The position numbers were made by a program, and so were the translations under genes. Shown piece by piece: positions 28,229 to 36,610 of a stretch of DNA of 64,000 bases. The notes beneath the pieces were generated by a model. That model was given only the letters and a program-made list of their open reading frames with translations, was not told where the DNA came from and made no database searches. Numbering within the stretch: the first letter of the stretch is position 1; each line of letters starts with the position of its first letter. Origin of the DNA: Janthinobacterium agaricidamnosum (lineage in GTDB: Bacteria; Pseudomonadota; Gammaproteobacteria; Burkholderiales; Burkholderiaceae_D). The stretch lies in assembly GCF_003667705.1 (NCBI RefSeq), contig NZ_CP033019.1:3782001-3846000 (forward strand). The letters run 5' to 3'.

Positions 28229-28840
28229 TTATTTTTTCAGCGGCAACAATTCGATATCGGGCAAGTGCGCGGCCACATCCTGCACGGTCGCATGGCCGGT
28301 CAGCGAGGCGATCACCTGGGGCAGCGGTGCCGGCCAGATTTCCGGCAGATCGCGCTCTTCCGGCGCTAGCACGGGGAACGCCAGTTGCTCCTGCGGCGGC
28401 GTGAAGGCGGCATTGACCCCGGGCTTGTTGCCCCGCGCATCGATGCGGTACCAGCCAAATTCTTGCAAGTACACGGCATTCAAGCCGTGCAGGCAAAACG
28501 GCGGCCCGATTTCGCCCACCGCCAGGCGCTGGTAGCACAGGCCGGCGGGAATGCCGTTGGCGCGCAGCAGCGCGGCCAGCAGATGGCTCTTCGCATAACA
28601 GTAGCCCGTGCCATGCTGCAACACGTCGGAAGCGCGGCAGGTGACGGGATTGCGCTGGTAGTCCCAGCTGTGGGCGACTTCGTCGCGCACGAAGGCAAAG
28701 CAGCGGGCCGCGATGGCGGCGTCGCCCACAGCGCCTGCCGCCAGTTCGGCCGCCTTGGCGCGCACGGCCGGATGATCGCTATTGATATACAGGCTGCTGG
28801 CTAGATATACGGAAAAGTCGGGGGAAAAGTCGGTAGACAT
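28229..28840 (-). CDS. Transglutaminase-like cysteine protein
   Basis: A 203-residue protein of the transglutaminase/arylamine N-acetyltransferase-like papain fold. ATG 28840 (MSTDFSPDF) is chosen from domain boundaries; the upstream ribosome-binding site is weak. The catalytic triad is visible: Cys in GTGYCYAKSHLL, His in FCLHGLNAVYL and Asp in WYRIDARGN. In bacteria such proteins are usually proteases or amidases acting on proteins or peptides. No signal peptide, so it is cytoplasmic. It is transcribed with the DUF4349 lipoprotein; the link between them is not known. Confidence 0.83.
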   Translation of the reverse strand: MSTDFSPDFSVYLASSLYINSDHPAVRAKAAELAAGAVGDAAIAARCFAFVRDEVAHSWDYQRNPVTCRASDVLQHGTGYCYAKSHLLAALLRANGIPAGLCYQRLAVGEIGPPFCLHGLNAVYLQEFGWYRIDARGNKPGVNAAFTPPQEQLAFPVLAPEERDLPEIWPAPLPQVIASLTGHATVQDVAAHLPDIELLPLKK

Positions 28841-29105
28841 GGCATAAAGGCAATGCGAAAAGATAATGCGCGATTTTAGTCGAAGCGGCGCAACATTCAG
28901 CGTTTCTTTGCGCAGGAACAAAGAAAATCCACGCCTCAGGCTCGCTGCGCGGGGGCCGGTGACTTTGGCGCCGGCCCGGTAGCTGGTATCATGCGGGCAA
29001 ACGCAGCCGGCCATATTGGCGCGGCACATGCACTACCCTGCGAAGCGGCCCCGCCACCGGGCGCGCCGCCGACGCCTCCCTACAGATCAGAGAAACGAGT
29101 TCCCT

Positions 29106-29687
29106 ATGAGCACCTCATCGTCCCACCCATCGTTCTGGCGCCGTGTCCCGCTGGCCTTCGGCGCCTTCTTCAACACCCTGTCGGACGCCGCCTATGCGGC
29201 CCGCGTGGAAAAGCTGTCGCTGCCCGAGGCCGCCCCCGTGGCACCCGTGGCCCCTGCTCCGGCGCCCGTGCCGACGCCGGCAGCCGTCCCCGTCATTTTG
29301 AAAGAAGCGACACCGGACGCGGCCCTGCAATTGCTGGCCCTGCTGCAACGCGAAGCGCGCTTGATCGACTTCACCCAGGAAAACCTGGGCAGCCATGCCG
29401 ATGCCGACATCGGCGCGGCCGCCCGCGTCGTGCATGAAGGCTGCGCCAAGGTCATGCGTGAATACTTCACCATCGACGCCGTGCGCCAGGAAGCCGAGGG
29501 CAGCCGCATCGTGCTGCAGGAAGGTTTTGATTCCGCGCAAGTACGCCTGACGGGCAACGTGGTCGGCTCGGCGCCGTTCACGGGCACCCTGAGCCACCGC
29601 GGCTGGCGCGCCTCCAGCGTGCGCCTGCCTAAACTGAGCGAGCAACACGATGCCGCCATCCTGGCGCCAGCCGAGGTGGAACTGTGA
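29106..29687 (+). CDS. DUF2760 protein, first gene of an Hsp70-pair operon
   Basis: A 193-residue protein. The N-terminal segment RRVPLAFGAFFNTLSDAAYA is followed by an Ala/Pro linker (residues ~38-60) and the DUF2760 core: ALQLLALLQREARLIDFTQEN, HADADIGAAARVVHEGC and a C-terminal beta region (VRLTGNVVG, FTGTLSHRGWRA). No enzyme motif is visible; the family has no known function. It is almost always found next to Hsp70-like genes, and here its stop overlaps the GTG start of the first Hsp70 (GTGA). It may be a client adaptor or nucleotide-exchange-like partner of those chaperones; this is inference from context only. Confidence 0.85.
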   Translation: MSTSSSHPSFWRRVPLAFGAFFNTLSDAAYAARVEKLSLPEAAPVAPVAPAPAPVPTPAAVPVILKEATPDAALQLLALLQREARLIDFTQENLGSHADADIGAAARVVHEGCAKVMREYFTIDAVRQEAEGSRIVLQEGFDSAQVRLTGNVVGSAPFTGTLSHRGWRASSVRLPKLSEQHDAAILAPAEVEL

Positions 29688-31555
29688 GCGATCAAGCCAA
29701 CAACACCCCGCGCTACGCCATCGGCATCGACCTGGGCACCACCCACAGCGCCCTGTCATATGTGAACCTGGTCGAGAGCGACGGCGAGCAATCCAGCCAC
29801 GGCGTGCTGAAAGTGCCGCAACTGTCGGCACCGGGCACCGTCGAAGAATTGCCGCTGCTGCCGTCCTTCGTTTACCTGCCGCACGCCGACGAAGTGGCGG
29901 CGGGCGACCTGGCCCTGCCCTGGGTCACCGAGGAAGCCGAAGCGCCGTTTGTAGTGGGCGAAATGGCTCGCAGCCGCGGCGCCACCACGCCGATCCGTTT
30001 AGTGTCCAGCGCGAAAAGCTGGCTGTGCCATCCGGGCGTGGACCGCCGCGCAGCGATCCTGCCGAACGACGCGCCGGCGGAAGTGGCGCGCATTTCGCCG
30101 ATCACGGCCGCCACGCGCTACCTGACGCATTTGCGCCAGGCCTGGGACAACGCCCACCCGCAAGCGCCGTTCGCCGAGCAGGAAATCACGGTGACGATAC
30201 CCGCCTCGTTCGACCCGGCCGCGCGCGAGCTGACGATGGAAGCGGCGCAGGCGGCCGGCTACACCTCGCTGACCCTGCTGGAAGAGCCGCAGGCGGCTCT
30301 GTACAGCTGGATACAGACCAGCGAAGGCCGCTGGCGCAAGGAAGTCAAACCGGGCGACATCATCCTCGTCGTCGACGTGGGCGGCGGCACCAGCGACTTT
30401 TCGCTGATCGCCGTGCTCGAGCGCGACGGCGTGCTGGAACCGCACCGCGTGGCCGTCGGCGAACACATTCTGCTCGGCGGCGACAATATGGACCTGGCGC
30501 TGGCCCACCTGGTGGCGCGCAAGCTCGCCGCCAACGGCACCCAGCTGGACGCCTGGCAAATGCGCGCACTCACTTATGGCTGCCGCAGCGCCAAGGAAAG
30601 CCTGCTGGCCGACAGCGGCCTCGATGTGGCACCGATCGTCGTGCCGAGCCGCGGCTCGAAACTGATCGGCGGCTCCATCCGCACGGAACTGACGCGCGCG
30701 GAAGTGTCCACCTTCATCCTCGACGGCTTCTTCCCGCAGGTGGAAGCGTCGAGCCGCCCTGCCGTGCGCACGCGCGCCGGCCTGACGCAACTGGGCTTGC
30801 CGTATGCGCAGGACGCGGCCATCACGCGCCACCTGGCCGCCTTCCTGGGCCGCCAAGTGGCGGCGACCAGCGAACTGGAAGGTTTTGCGGGCCGCCAGGC
30901 GGAAGGCGCCAGCTTCTTGCATCCGACGGCCGTGCTGTTCAACGGCGGCGTCTTCAAGTCCGACCTGCTGGTCCAACGCATCATGGCGACCGTCAACGAC
31001 TGGCTGTACATGGAAGGTGCGGAACCGGCGCGCATGCTGGCCGGGGCCGACCTGGACCTGGCCGTCGCCCGTGGCGCGGCCTACTACAGCTACGTGCGGC
31101 GCGGCCACGGCGTGCGCATCCGCGGCGGCACAGCCAGCGCCTTTTATGTGGCCATCGAATCGGCCATGCCCGCCATCCCCGGCATGGAACCGCCGATCCA
31201 GGCCCTGTGCGTGGCGCCGTTCGGCATGGAAGAAGGCAGCGAGCTGGAACTGCCGGGCCAGCAATTCGGCCTCGTCGTGGGCGAACCCGTGCATTTCCGC
31301 TTCTTCGCCTCGTCCACGCGCCGCAACGACCAGATCGGCGACTTGCTCGACTTCTGGGGTCCCGATGAATTGCAGGAGCTGAGCGAAATCCAGGCGACCC
31401 TGTCCGCCGAAGGCCGTCAGGCCGGCGACGTCGTGCAAGTCAAGCTGCACGCCAGAGTGACGGAAGCGGGCACCCTGGAGCTGCTGGCCGTTTCCCCTGA
31501 CGGCGCCGAGCGCTGGAAGGTGGAATTCGACGTGCGCGGCACGCCGCAGCAATAA
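29684..31555 (+). CDS. Hsp70 family protein (first of pair)
   Basis: A 623-residue Hsp70-type ATPase starting at a GTG that overlaps the previous stop. Phosphate-binding loop 1 is IGIDLGTTHS (residues ~12-21), loop 2 is VVDVGGGTSDFSL and the adenosine motif region FNGGVFKSDLL is present. It therefore keeps a full actin-like ATPase. The C-terminal part (~480-623) is a short beta-rich substrate-binding-like domain without the long helical lid and without the EEVD or DnaK-type tail. It is clearly divergent from DnaK and no DnaJ or GrpE gene is near. Forms an operon with DUF2760 and a second Hsp70. Confidence 0.88.
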   Translation: MSDQANNTPRYAIGIDLGTTHSALSYVNLVESDGEQSSHGVLKVPQLSAPGTVEELPLLPSFVYLPHADEVAAGDLALPWVTEEAEAPFVVGEMARSRGATTPIRLVSSAKSWLCHPGVDRRAAILPNDAPAEVARISPITAATRYLTHLRQAWDNAHPQAPFAEQEITVTIPASFDPAARELTMEAAQAAGYTSLTLLEEPQAALYSWIQTSEGRWRKEVKPGDIILVVDVGGGTSDFSLIAVLERDGVLEPHRVAVGEHILLGGDNMDLALAHLVARKLAANGTQLDAWQMRALTYGCRSAKESLLADSGLDVAPIVVPSRGSKLIGGSIRTELTRAEVSTFILDGFFPQVEASSRPAVRTRAGLTQLGLPYAQDAAITRHLAAFLGRQVAATSELEGFAGRQAEGASFLHPTAVLFNGGVFKSDLLVQRIMATVNDWLYMEGAEPARMLAGADLDLAVARGAAYYSYVRRGHGVRIRGGTASAFYVAIESAMPAIPGMEPPIQALCVAPFGMEEGSELELPGQQFGLVVGEPVHFRFFASSTRRNDQIGDLLDFWGPDELQELSEIQATLSAEGRQAGDVVQVKLHARVTEAGTLELLAVSPDGAERWKVEFDVRGTPQQ

Positions 31556-31557
31556 AC

Positions 31558-34320
31558 ATGGGCAACGCTGCGGGCAAGCCGGCCTTCCTGGTCGGCATCG
31601 ACCTGGGCACCACCAACACGGTGGTGGCGTATGCGGCGGCTGGCGATGCGCAGGCAGGAATAAACCTGTTCGCCATCGAGCAGCTGGTCGCGCCCGGCGA
31701 AGTGGGCGCACGCCCCCTGCTGCCGTCCCTGCGCTACCACCCCGCCGCCGGCGAACTGGCGGCGGGCGATTTGCCGCTGCCGTGGCCGCAGCAGGAGGTG
31801 GAGCATGCCGTGCTGGGCGCATTCGCGCGCCAGCTCGGCGCCCAGGTGCCGGGCCGGCTGGTCACCAGCGCGAAGAGCTGGCTGTCGCATGCGAACGTGG
31901 ACCGCCAGGCGCCGATTTTGCCGTGGGGCGCCGATGCCGACGTGGCCAAGGTCTCGCCCGTGGCGGCCAGCGCCAGCTACCTCGCCTACGTACGCGCCGC
32001 GTGGAATCACCGCTTCCCGCAGGCGCCCCTCGAAGAGCAGGAACTGGTGCTGACCATCCCCGCCTCGTTCGACGAGGGTGCGCGCGCACTCACATTGGCA
32101 GCGGCGCGCATGGCGGGCTTGCCCACCTTGCGCCTGGTGGAAGAGCCGCAGGCCGCCTTTTATGACTACCTGCACCGCCGGCGCGCCACCCTGCGCGCAG
32201 ACTTGTCCAATACGCGCCGCATTTTGGTGTGCGACGTGGGCGGCGGCACCACCGATTTCAGCCTGATCGACGTGGATTTTGCCGACGGCGCACCGCAGCT
32301 CACGCGCAGCAGCGTGGGCAACCACCTGATCCTCGGCGGCGACAATATGGACCTGGCGCTGGCCCACCTGGTGGAAACGCGCATGGCCGCAGGCAGCGAA
32401 GGCGGCATGAAGCTGTCCGCCGCGCGCTTGTCGCAACTGATGGAGCGCTGCCGCGCCGCCAAGGAATTGCTGCTGTCGAGCGACGCGCCCGACAGCGTCA
32501 CCGTGACCCTGCTGGGCGCGGGATCTCGCCTGATCGGCGGCAGCCGTTCCGCCGACGTCACGCGCGAGGAAGTGGCGGCCATGGTGGTCGACGGCTTCTT
32601 TCCGAAGGTGGAACTGGGCGACACGGCAAAAAAAGGCCGTGCCGGCATCGTTGCATTCGGCCTGCCGTATGCGCAGGACGCGGCCATCACGCGCCACCTG
32701 GCCAGCTTTTTGCAGCAGCATCAAGGGGCACTGCCCGACACCCTGCTGCTCAATGGCGGCGTGTTCCGCTCCGACGCGCTGGCGCGCCGCCTGGCCGAGA
32801 CGCTGGCGCACTGGCGGGGCCAGCCCCTCACCATTCTGCACAACGATAACCCCGACGTGGCCGTGGCCTGTGGCGCCGTCGCCTACGCGCTGGCCCGGCG
32901 CGGCCAGGCGCCGCGCATCGGCGGCGGCTCGCCGCGCAGCTATTTCATCGTGCTGGGCGAGGCGGGCAAGGACCATCGCGCCGTCTGCATCCTGCCCCGT
33001 GGCAGTGCCAGCGGCGAGGAAATCCGCCTGACGGAGCGCCTGTTCGCGCTGCGCCTGGGCCGGCCCGTGCGCTTCCACCTGGCCACTTCCCTCTTTGAGT
33101 CGGGCACGCCACCCAAGCTGGGCGAGATCGTCGACCTGAACGCCGGAGAATACTTGCGCCTGCCGCCGCTGGCCAGCGTGCTGCACGCCAGCGACGGCAA
33201 TGACAAGCGCGAGATCACCGTGCAGCTGGCTACAGTCATGACCGAGGTAGGGACTTTGGAAGTGCACTGCGTGGCCGAAGCCGATGCCGGCCAGCGCTGG
33301 CTGCTGGAATTCCAGTTGCGTGGCGAGGAGGAAACGCAGGCCGACACGTCCAGCGTGCCGCCGCGCGTGAAGGAAGCCATCGAGAAGATCGAGCGCATCT
33401 TCGGCGGCAAGGCGCAAAAGGTCGAGACCAAGGAAGTGCGCCAGCTGCGCCAGCACCTGGAACGGGGACTGGGCGGGCGCGAGAGCTGGGAGACGCCGCT
33501 GCTGCGCCAGCTGTTCGACGCCCTCCTGCTGCGCGCCCGTGGCCGGCGCCGCTCCGCCGAGCATGAGCGGGTGTGGCTGAACCTGGCCGGCTACTGTTTG
33601 CGGCCCGGTTATGGCGATGCGCTCGACCCGTGGCGCATCGAGCAGCTGTGGGCCCTGTTCGATGCGGGCGTCCAGCATCACAAGGACAACCAGGTGTGCG
33701 CCGAATGGTGGACCCTGTGGCGCAGGGTCGCCGGCGGCTTGAGCACGGAGCAGCAATTGCGCCTGCTCGACGACTTCGCCTTCAACCTGCAAGCCGATGC
33801 GGCCCAGCGCGGCAGCCGCCCCGTCACCCTCGTGAACGGCAGCGACGACGACATGCTGCGCCTGGGCGCATCGCTCGAGCGCATCCCCGGCGCCTACAAG
33901 GCCGAAGTGGGCGCCTGGCTGATCAAGCGCCTGCAAAAGGCTGATAAAAGGGGCGAAGCGGCGGACACAAATACCCTGTGGGCGCTGGCCAGGGTCGGCG
34001 CGCGCCAGCCCTTCCACGGCAGCGCGCACGAAGTGGTCGACAGCGCCATCGTGGCCGAATGGCTCACGATGCTGCTGGCGCTGGACTGGAAAAAAGTGGA
34101 ACCGGCGGCGTTTGCCGCCGCCCACCTGGCGCGCATGACGGGCGACCGCTCGCGCGACATCGCCGACGACCTGCGGGCCACCATCCTCGCCCGCCTGAAA
34201 GCCGTGGGCGCACCGCCCCTGTGGCAAACGATGGTCAGCGAAGTGACGCAGCTGGATGAAACAGCTACCCGGCGCATGCTGGGCGAGGCGCTGCCGCCGG
34301 GCTTGAAGCTGATCGGCTGA
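31558..34320 (+). CDS. Hsp70 family protein with DUF3731-type C-terminal extension (second of pair)
   Basis: A 920-residue protein starting 3 bases after the stop of the first Hsp70. The ATPase domain has VGIDLGTTNT, VCDVGGGTTDFSL, HLILGGDNMDLALAHLVE and LLNGGVFRSDALA. A beta domain ends near residue 590 (LLEFQLRGEEE). Residues ~610-920 form an all-helical extension absent from ordinary Hsp70s (EAIEKIERIFGGKAQKVETK, LRPGYGDALDPWRIEQLW), corresponding to the DUF3731 region. The two Hsp70s share the ASFD and HLxLGGDNMDLALAHLV signatures and probably arose by duplication. Operon order DUF2760-Hsp70-Hsp70 is conserved in proteobacteria as far as I know; function unknown. A REP-like element follows 13 bases after the stop. 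Confidence 0.88.
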   Translation: MGNAAGKPAFLVGIDLGTTNTVVAYAAAGDAQAGINLFAIEQLVAPGEVGARPLLPSLRYHPAAGELAAGDLPLPWPQQEVEHAVLGAFARQLGAQVPGRLVTSAKSWLSHANVDRQAPILPWGADADVAKVSPVAASASYLAYVRAAWNHRFPQAPLEEQELVLTIPASFDEGARALTLAAARMAGLPTLRLVEEPQAAFYDYLHRRRATLRADLSNTRRILVCDVGGGTTDFSLIDVDFADGAPQLTRSSVGNHLILGGDNMDLALAHLVETRMAAGSEGGMKLSAARLSQLMERCRAAKELLLSSDAPDSVTVTLLGAGSRLIGGSRSADVTREEVAAMVVDGFFPKVELGDTAKKGRAGIVAFGLPYAQDAAITRHLASFLQQHQGALPDTLLLNGGVFRSDALARRLAETLAHWRGQPLTILHNDNPDVAVACGAVAYALARRGQAPRIGGGSPRSYFIVLGEAGKDHRAVCILPRGSASGEEIRLTERLFALRLGRPVRFHLATSLFESGTPPKLGEIVDLNAGEYLRLPPLASVLHASDGNDKREITVQLATVMTEVGTLEVHCVAEADAGQRWLLEFQLRGEEETQADTSSVPPRVKEAIEKIERIFGGKAQKVETKEVRQLRQHLERGLGGRESWETPLLRQLFDALLLRARGRRRSAEHERVWLNLAGYCLRPGYGDALDPWRIEQLWALFDAGVQHHKDNQVCAEWWTLWRRVAGGLSTEQQLRLLDDFAFNLQADAAQRGSRPVTLVNGSDDDMLRLGASLERIPGAYKAEVGAWLIKRLQKADKRGEAADTNTLWALARVGARQPFHGSAHEVVDSAIVAEWLTMLLALDWKKVEPAAFAAAHLARMTGDRSRDIADDLRATILARLKAVGAPPLWQTMVSEVTQLDETATRRMLGEALPPGLKLIG

Positions 34321-34333
34321 AACCATGGCTCAC

Positions 34334-34364
34334 GTAGGTCGGATTAGCGTAGCGTAATCCGACA
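34334..34364. repeat. REP-like palindrome after the Hsp70 operon
   Basis: Begins GTAGGTCGGATTAGCG and ends CGTAATCCGACA; the arms are inverted copies. Member of the dispersed family also seen at 2820-3054, 34448, 42784, 42838 and 58454. Confidence 0.85.
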
Positions 34365-34447
34365 ATGCCACTATCATCCAAAAATAGGGCAATGGCGCGG
34401 CAGTGCGCTCGCCGACAGAATGCCGCGTCCTTGAGCGGCAACGACAC

Positions 34448-34481
34448 GTCGGATTACGCCCGCTGGGCTAATCCGACCTGC
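34448..34481. repeat. REP-like palindrome overlapping the end of the GFA gene
   Basis: Begins GTCGGATTACGCCC and ends GGGCTAATCCGACCTGC. Together with the unit at 34334 it forms a divergent pair 83 bases apart. The TAG stop and last codons of the GFA gene (34468) lie inside it, so the repeat contributes the protein's final residues (SRSD). Confidence 0.85.
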
Positions 34482-34899
34482 TCGCCTTCCCTCCAGGCTC
34501 CTCCTCCTCGCTGCGCGAGCCCCGATAGCGCGGCAAGCCATCGTCGAGCTTCACCCACTCCAGCTGCGTGCCCGTATAGATATGGCTGTGCGGCGGCAGC
34601 TGTTCGGGATTGTCCAGGCTGCAGGTAGTCACGTCGACTTCATCGGGATAGGCACTGTCTTCAAAGGTCAGCTGCGTGCCGCAGCGGGGACAAAAGCTGC
34701 GCGTGCCATGGACGCTGGACGCATACGACATGGCTTGCCCCTGCCGCCAGCGAAAGTTCGCCCGTGGCACGCTGAACCAGGCGACAAACGGCGCGCCCGA
34801 CGCGCGGCGGCACACGGAACAGTGGCAGGCGCTTTGATGAAAGCTGTCCGCGCCGGCGTCATAGCGGACCTCGCCACATAAACATCCTCCCGTCAGCAT
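34468..34899 (-). CDS. GFA/CENP-V family zinc protein
   Basis: A 143-residue protein with a strong AGGAGG ribosome-binding site before ATG 34899. The zinc-binding cysteines are in GGCLCGEVRY, SACHCSVCRR and SFCPRCGTQL, the pattern of the glutathione-dependent formaldehyde-activating enzyme (GFA) family. Most such proteins have no proven activity and bind two zinc ions. The C-terminal tail is highly charged and its last four residues derive from a REP-like element, suggesting a recent change of the gene end. Confidence 0.88.
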   Translation of the reverse strand: MLTGGCLCGEVRYDAGADSFHQSACHCSVCRRASGAPFVAWFSVPRANFRWRQGQAMSYASSVHGTRSFCPRCGTQLTFEDSAYPDEVDVTTCSLDNPEQLPPHSHIYTGTQLEWVKLDDGLPRYRGSRSEEEEPGGKASRSD

Positions 34900-34962
34900 G
34901 GCATCCTCCTGCGATATGAAAAAGGCGCCCAGTTTAGCGCCGCCGCGGCGCCACGGTTTGCG

Positions 34963-36531
34963 CTATATCAGGGCGACGATCAACAGCAGCAGCGCCAGCG
35001 GCGCCTGCACCAGCACGATGCCCGGATGCGTGCGGCGCAGCTGGGCCCACACGGACAGGCCCGGCACTTCCTCGTGCGGGTGGTGGGCTTCGTCGCGCAG
35101 CGACATCGCGTGCAGGAACATGCCGGCGATCAGGGGCCCGGGATTGACCCACCAACCCTGCTCGAGCAAGCCGCGCGACAGGTAGATGGCCAGCGCGCCG
35201 ATGGCGAACGGCGAAGCCCACACCAGCGCCAGCATCAGGCGGATGCCATAGAATTCCGCCAGGGTGCCCACGCGGTGCAGGCGGCTGAAATCGTGGTCTT
35301 CCATGCGCTTGTCGATGGCCAGCTCGGCGCGGCCGTACAGGGTCCACAGGCCGCCGAACAGGCAGCCCAGCAGCACGCCGATGACGATGTCGGCCGCGAA
35401 CACCACGTATTTATTCACGTCGGCCGTGCCGATGCCCAGCGACGTGTGGGCGGCCGCGTGCAGGTGCAGGCCGGCCTGCTCACCTTCGGCCGTCGTATAG
35501 CGGTCGCGCACGTCATAGGTGCCGCCGATATACACGACATTCTTGCGTAGTGCATTCGCCGCCACGCCGGCCTGCCCATCGATCAGTTGTACGCGCGTGC
35601 GCGTGGGGTTCAGGAAGGCCGGCGCCACGGCGGCCGGGTGAAACGGCGCGGTGACGGCGTTCTGTTCGGCCGCCGCCCTGGCGTCGCCGTGGATGACGGG
35701 TTCGAACGCCCAGCGCGCCAATTCCTTTTCGCTGCCCGTGCGCCGCGCCAGCTGACACACGCGGCCGGCCAGCGCCAGCCCTTCCTTTTGCTCGGACAGG
35801 ACGGCCGGCATGGGCTGCTGTTGCTCCTGCTCGTCGGCGCCATGCGCCAGCTCGAAGGCCACTGCCGCCAGCACGGGACTTTTCAGTTCGATACGCGTGA
35901 CGGCGCCCATGCGCTCGCGGATCCGCGGGCTGGCGAAGTGGATGCCGGCAGCGCAGCGCGCGCGTATCCACGCCAGGTTCGCATTCTGATCCGATTGTTC
36001 GGGCAGGATCAGCACCAGTTTCCGGCCCTCGGCGGCCAGCCGGTCGAGCAGGCGGTCGAGCGGCCGCTCGCCATCCTTGTGTTGTTCATACACGGCCGGC
36101 GCCAGGTCCAGGTCGATGGCCAGCACCTTGCTGCCGCGCGCTGCGGCGCTGGCGATCACTTGTTCCAGGCGCGTGCGTTCCAGCGGTTCGCGCTCGTCGA
36201 ACACCTGTTCGAACGCGGGCTGGTCTATTTCGATGATGCCGGGCCGGTAGGCGGCGCCCGGGTCCTTGCCCCGGTTCAGCAGTTGCCCCTGTTCCGCGCT
36301 GGCGCGCAGCATGGCCGCATCGAGCCATTCGAGCACGTGAAAACCTTCCAGCACCAGCATCAGCGCGGCGATCAGGCTGGCGCCGATCACGTGATGCAGC
36401 AGATGCGTGCCCGTCAGCTTGAAGGCCGAGCCCAGCTGGGCGACCGGCCACAGCAGGCGCCGCCACAGCGGGGGGCGCAGTTGGTCCGGCTGGCTGGTTT
36501 CCACGGTGCGTTCCCTTCGCGTGCGTTGCAT
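34963..36531 (-). CDS. CHASE2-domain membrane protein without output domain
   Basis: A 522-residue membrane protein. One hydrophobic helix (~45-62) is followed by a periplasmic CHASE2 sensor domain (residues ~70-370) with GIIEIDQPAFEQVFD at its start and NVVYIGGTYDVRDRYTT near its end, the motif by which CHASE2 is recognised. Then come a helix at ~375-395, two more near 430-465 and a final one at 500-522. CHASE2 is normally fused to a histidine kinase, adenylate cyclase or GGDEF domain; here only a ~110-residue region with further helices follows, so there is no signalling output. It may signal through a partner. No obvious operon partner. Confidence 0.82.
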   Translation of the reverse strand: MQRTRRERTVETSQPDQLRPPLWRRLLWPVAQLGSAFKLTGTHLLHHVIGASLIAALMLVLEGFHVLEWLDAAMLRASAEQGQLLNRGKDPGAAYRPGIIEIDQPAFEQVFDEREPLERTRLEQVIASAAARGSKVLAIDLDLAPAVYEQHKDGERPLDRLLDRLAAEGRKLVLILPEQSDQNANLAWIRARCAAGIHFASPRIRERMGAVTRIELKSPVLAAVAFELAHGADEQEQQQPMPAVLSEQKEGLALAGRVCQLARRTGSEKELARWAFEPVIHGDARAAAEQNAVTAPFHPAAVAPAFLNPTRTRVQLIDGQAGVAANALRKNVVYIGGTYDVRDRYTTAEGEQAGLHLHAAAHTSLGIGTADVNKYVVFAADIVIGVLLGCLFGGLWTLYGRAELAIDKRMEDHDFSRLHRVGTLAEFYGIRLMLALVWASPFAIGALAIYLSRGLLEQGWWVNPGPLIAGMFLHAMSLRDEAHHPHEEVPGLSVWAQLRRTHPGIVLVQAPLALLLLIVALI

Positions 36532-36610
36532 GAATTATCATTCAAGCAACAAATGATGACGAAAGGATAGTATATTGCAGTTGTGCCCGTTCAGCCGCAC
36601 TGCTGGCAAC

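Noticed and set aside
31417..34326. A minus-strand open frame of 969 codons opposite the second Hsp70
   Set aside because: Same reason: antisense to a clear Hsp70, no motifs, no ribosome-binding site. Similar shadows oppose the S9 peptidase (712-2796), the M1 peptidase (4787-6958) and the hybrid kinase (11419-13614).
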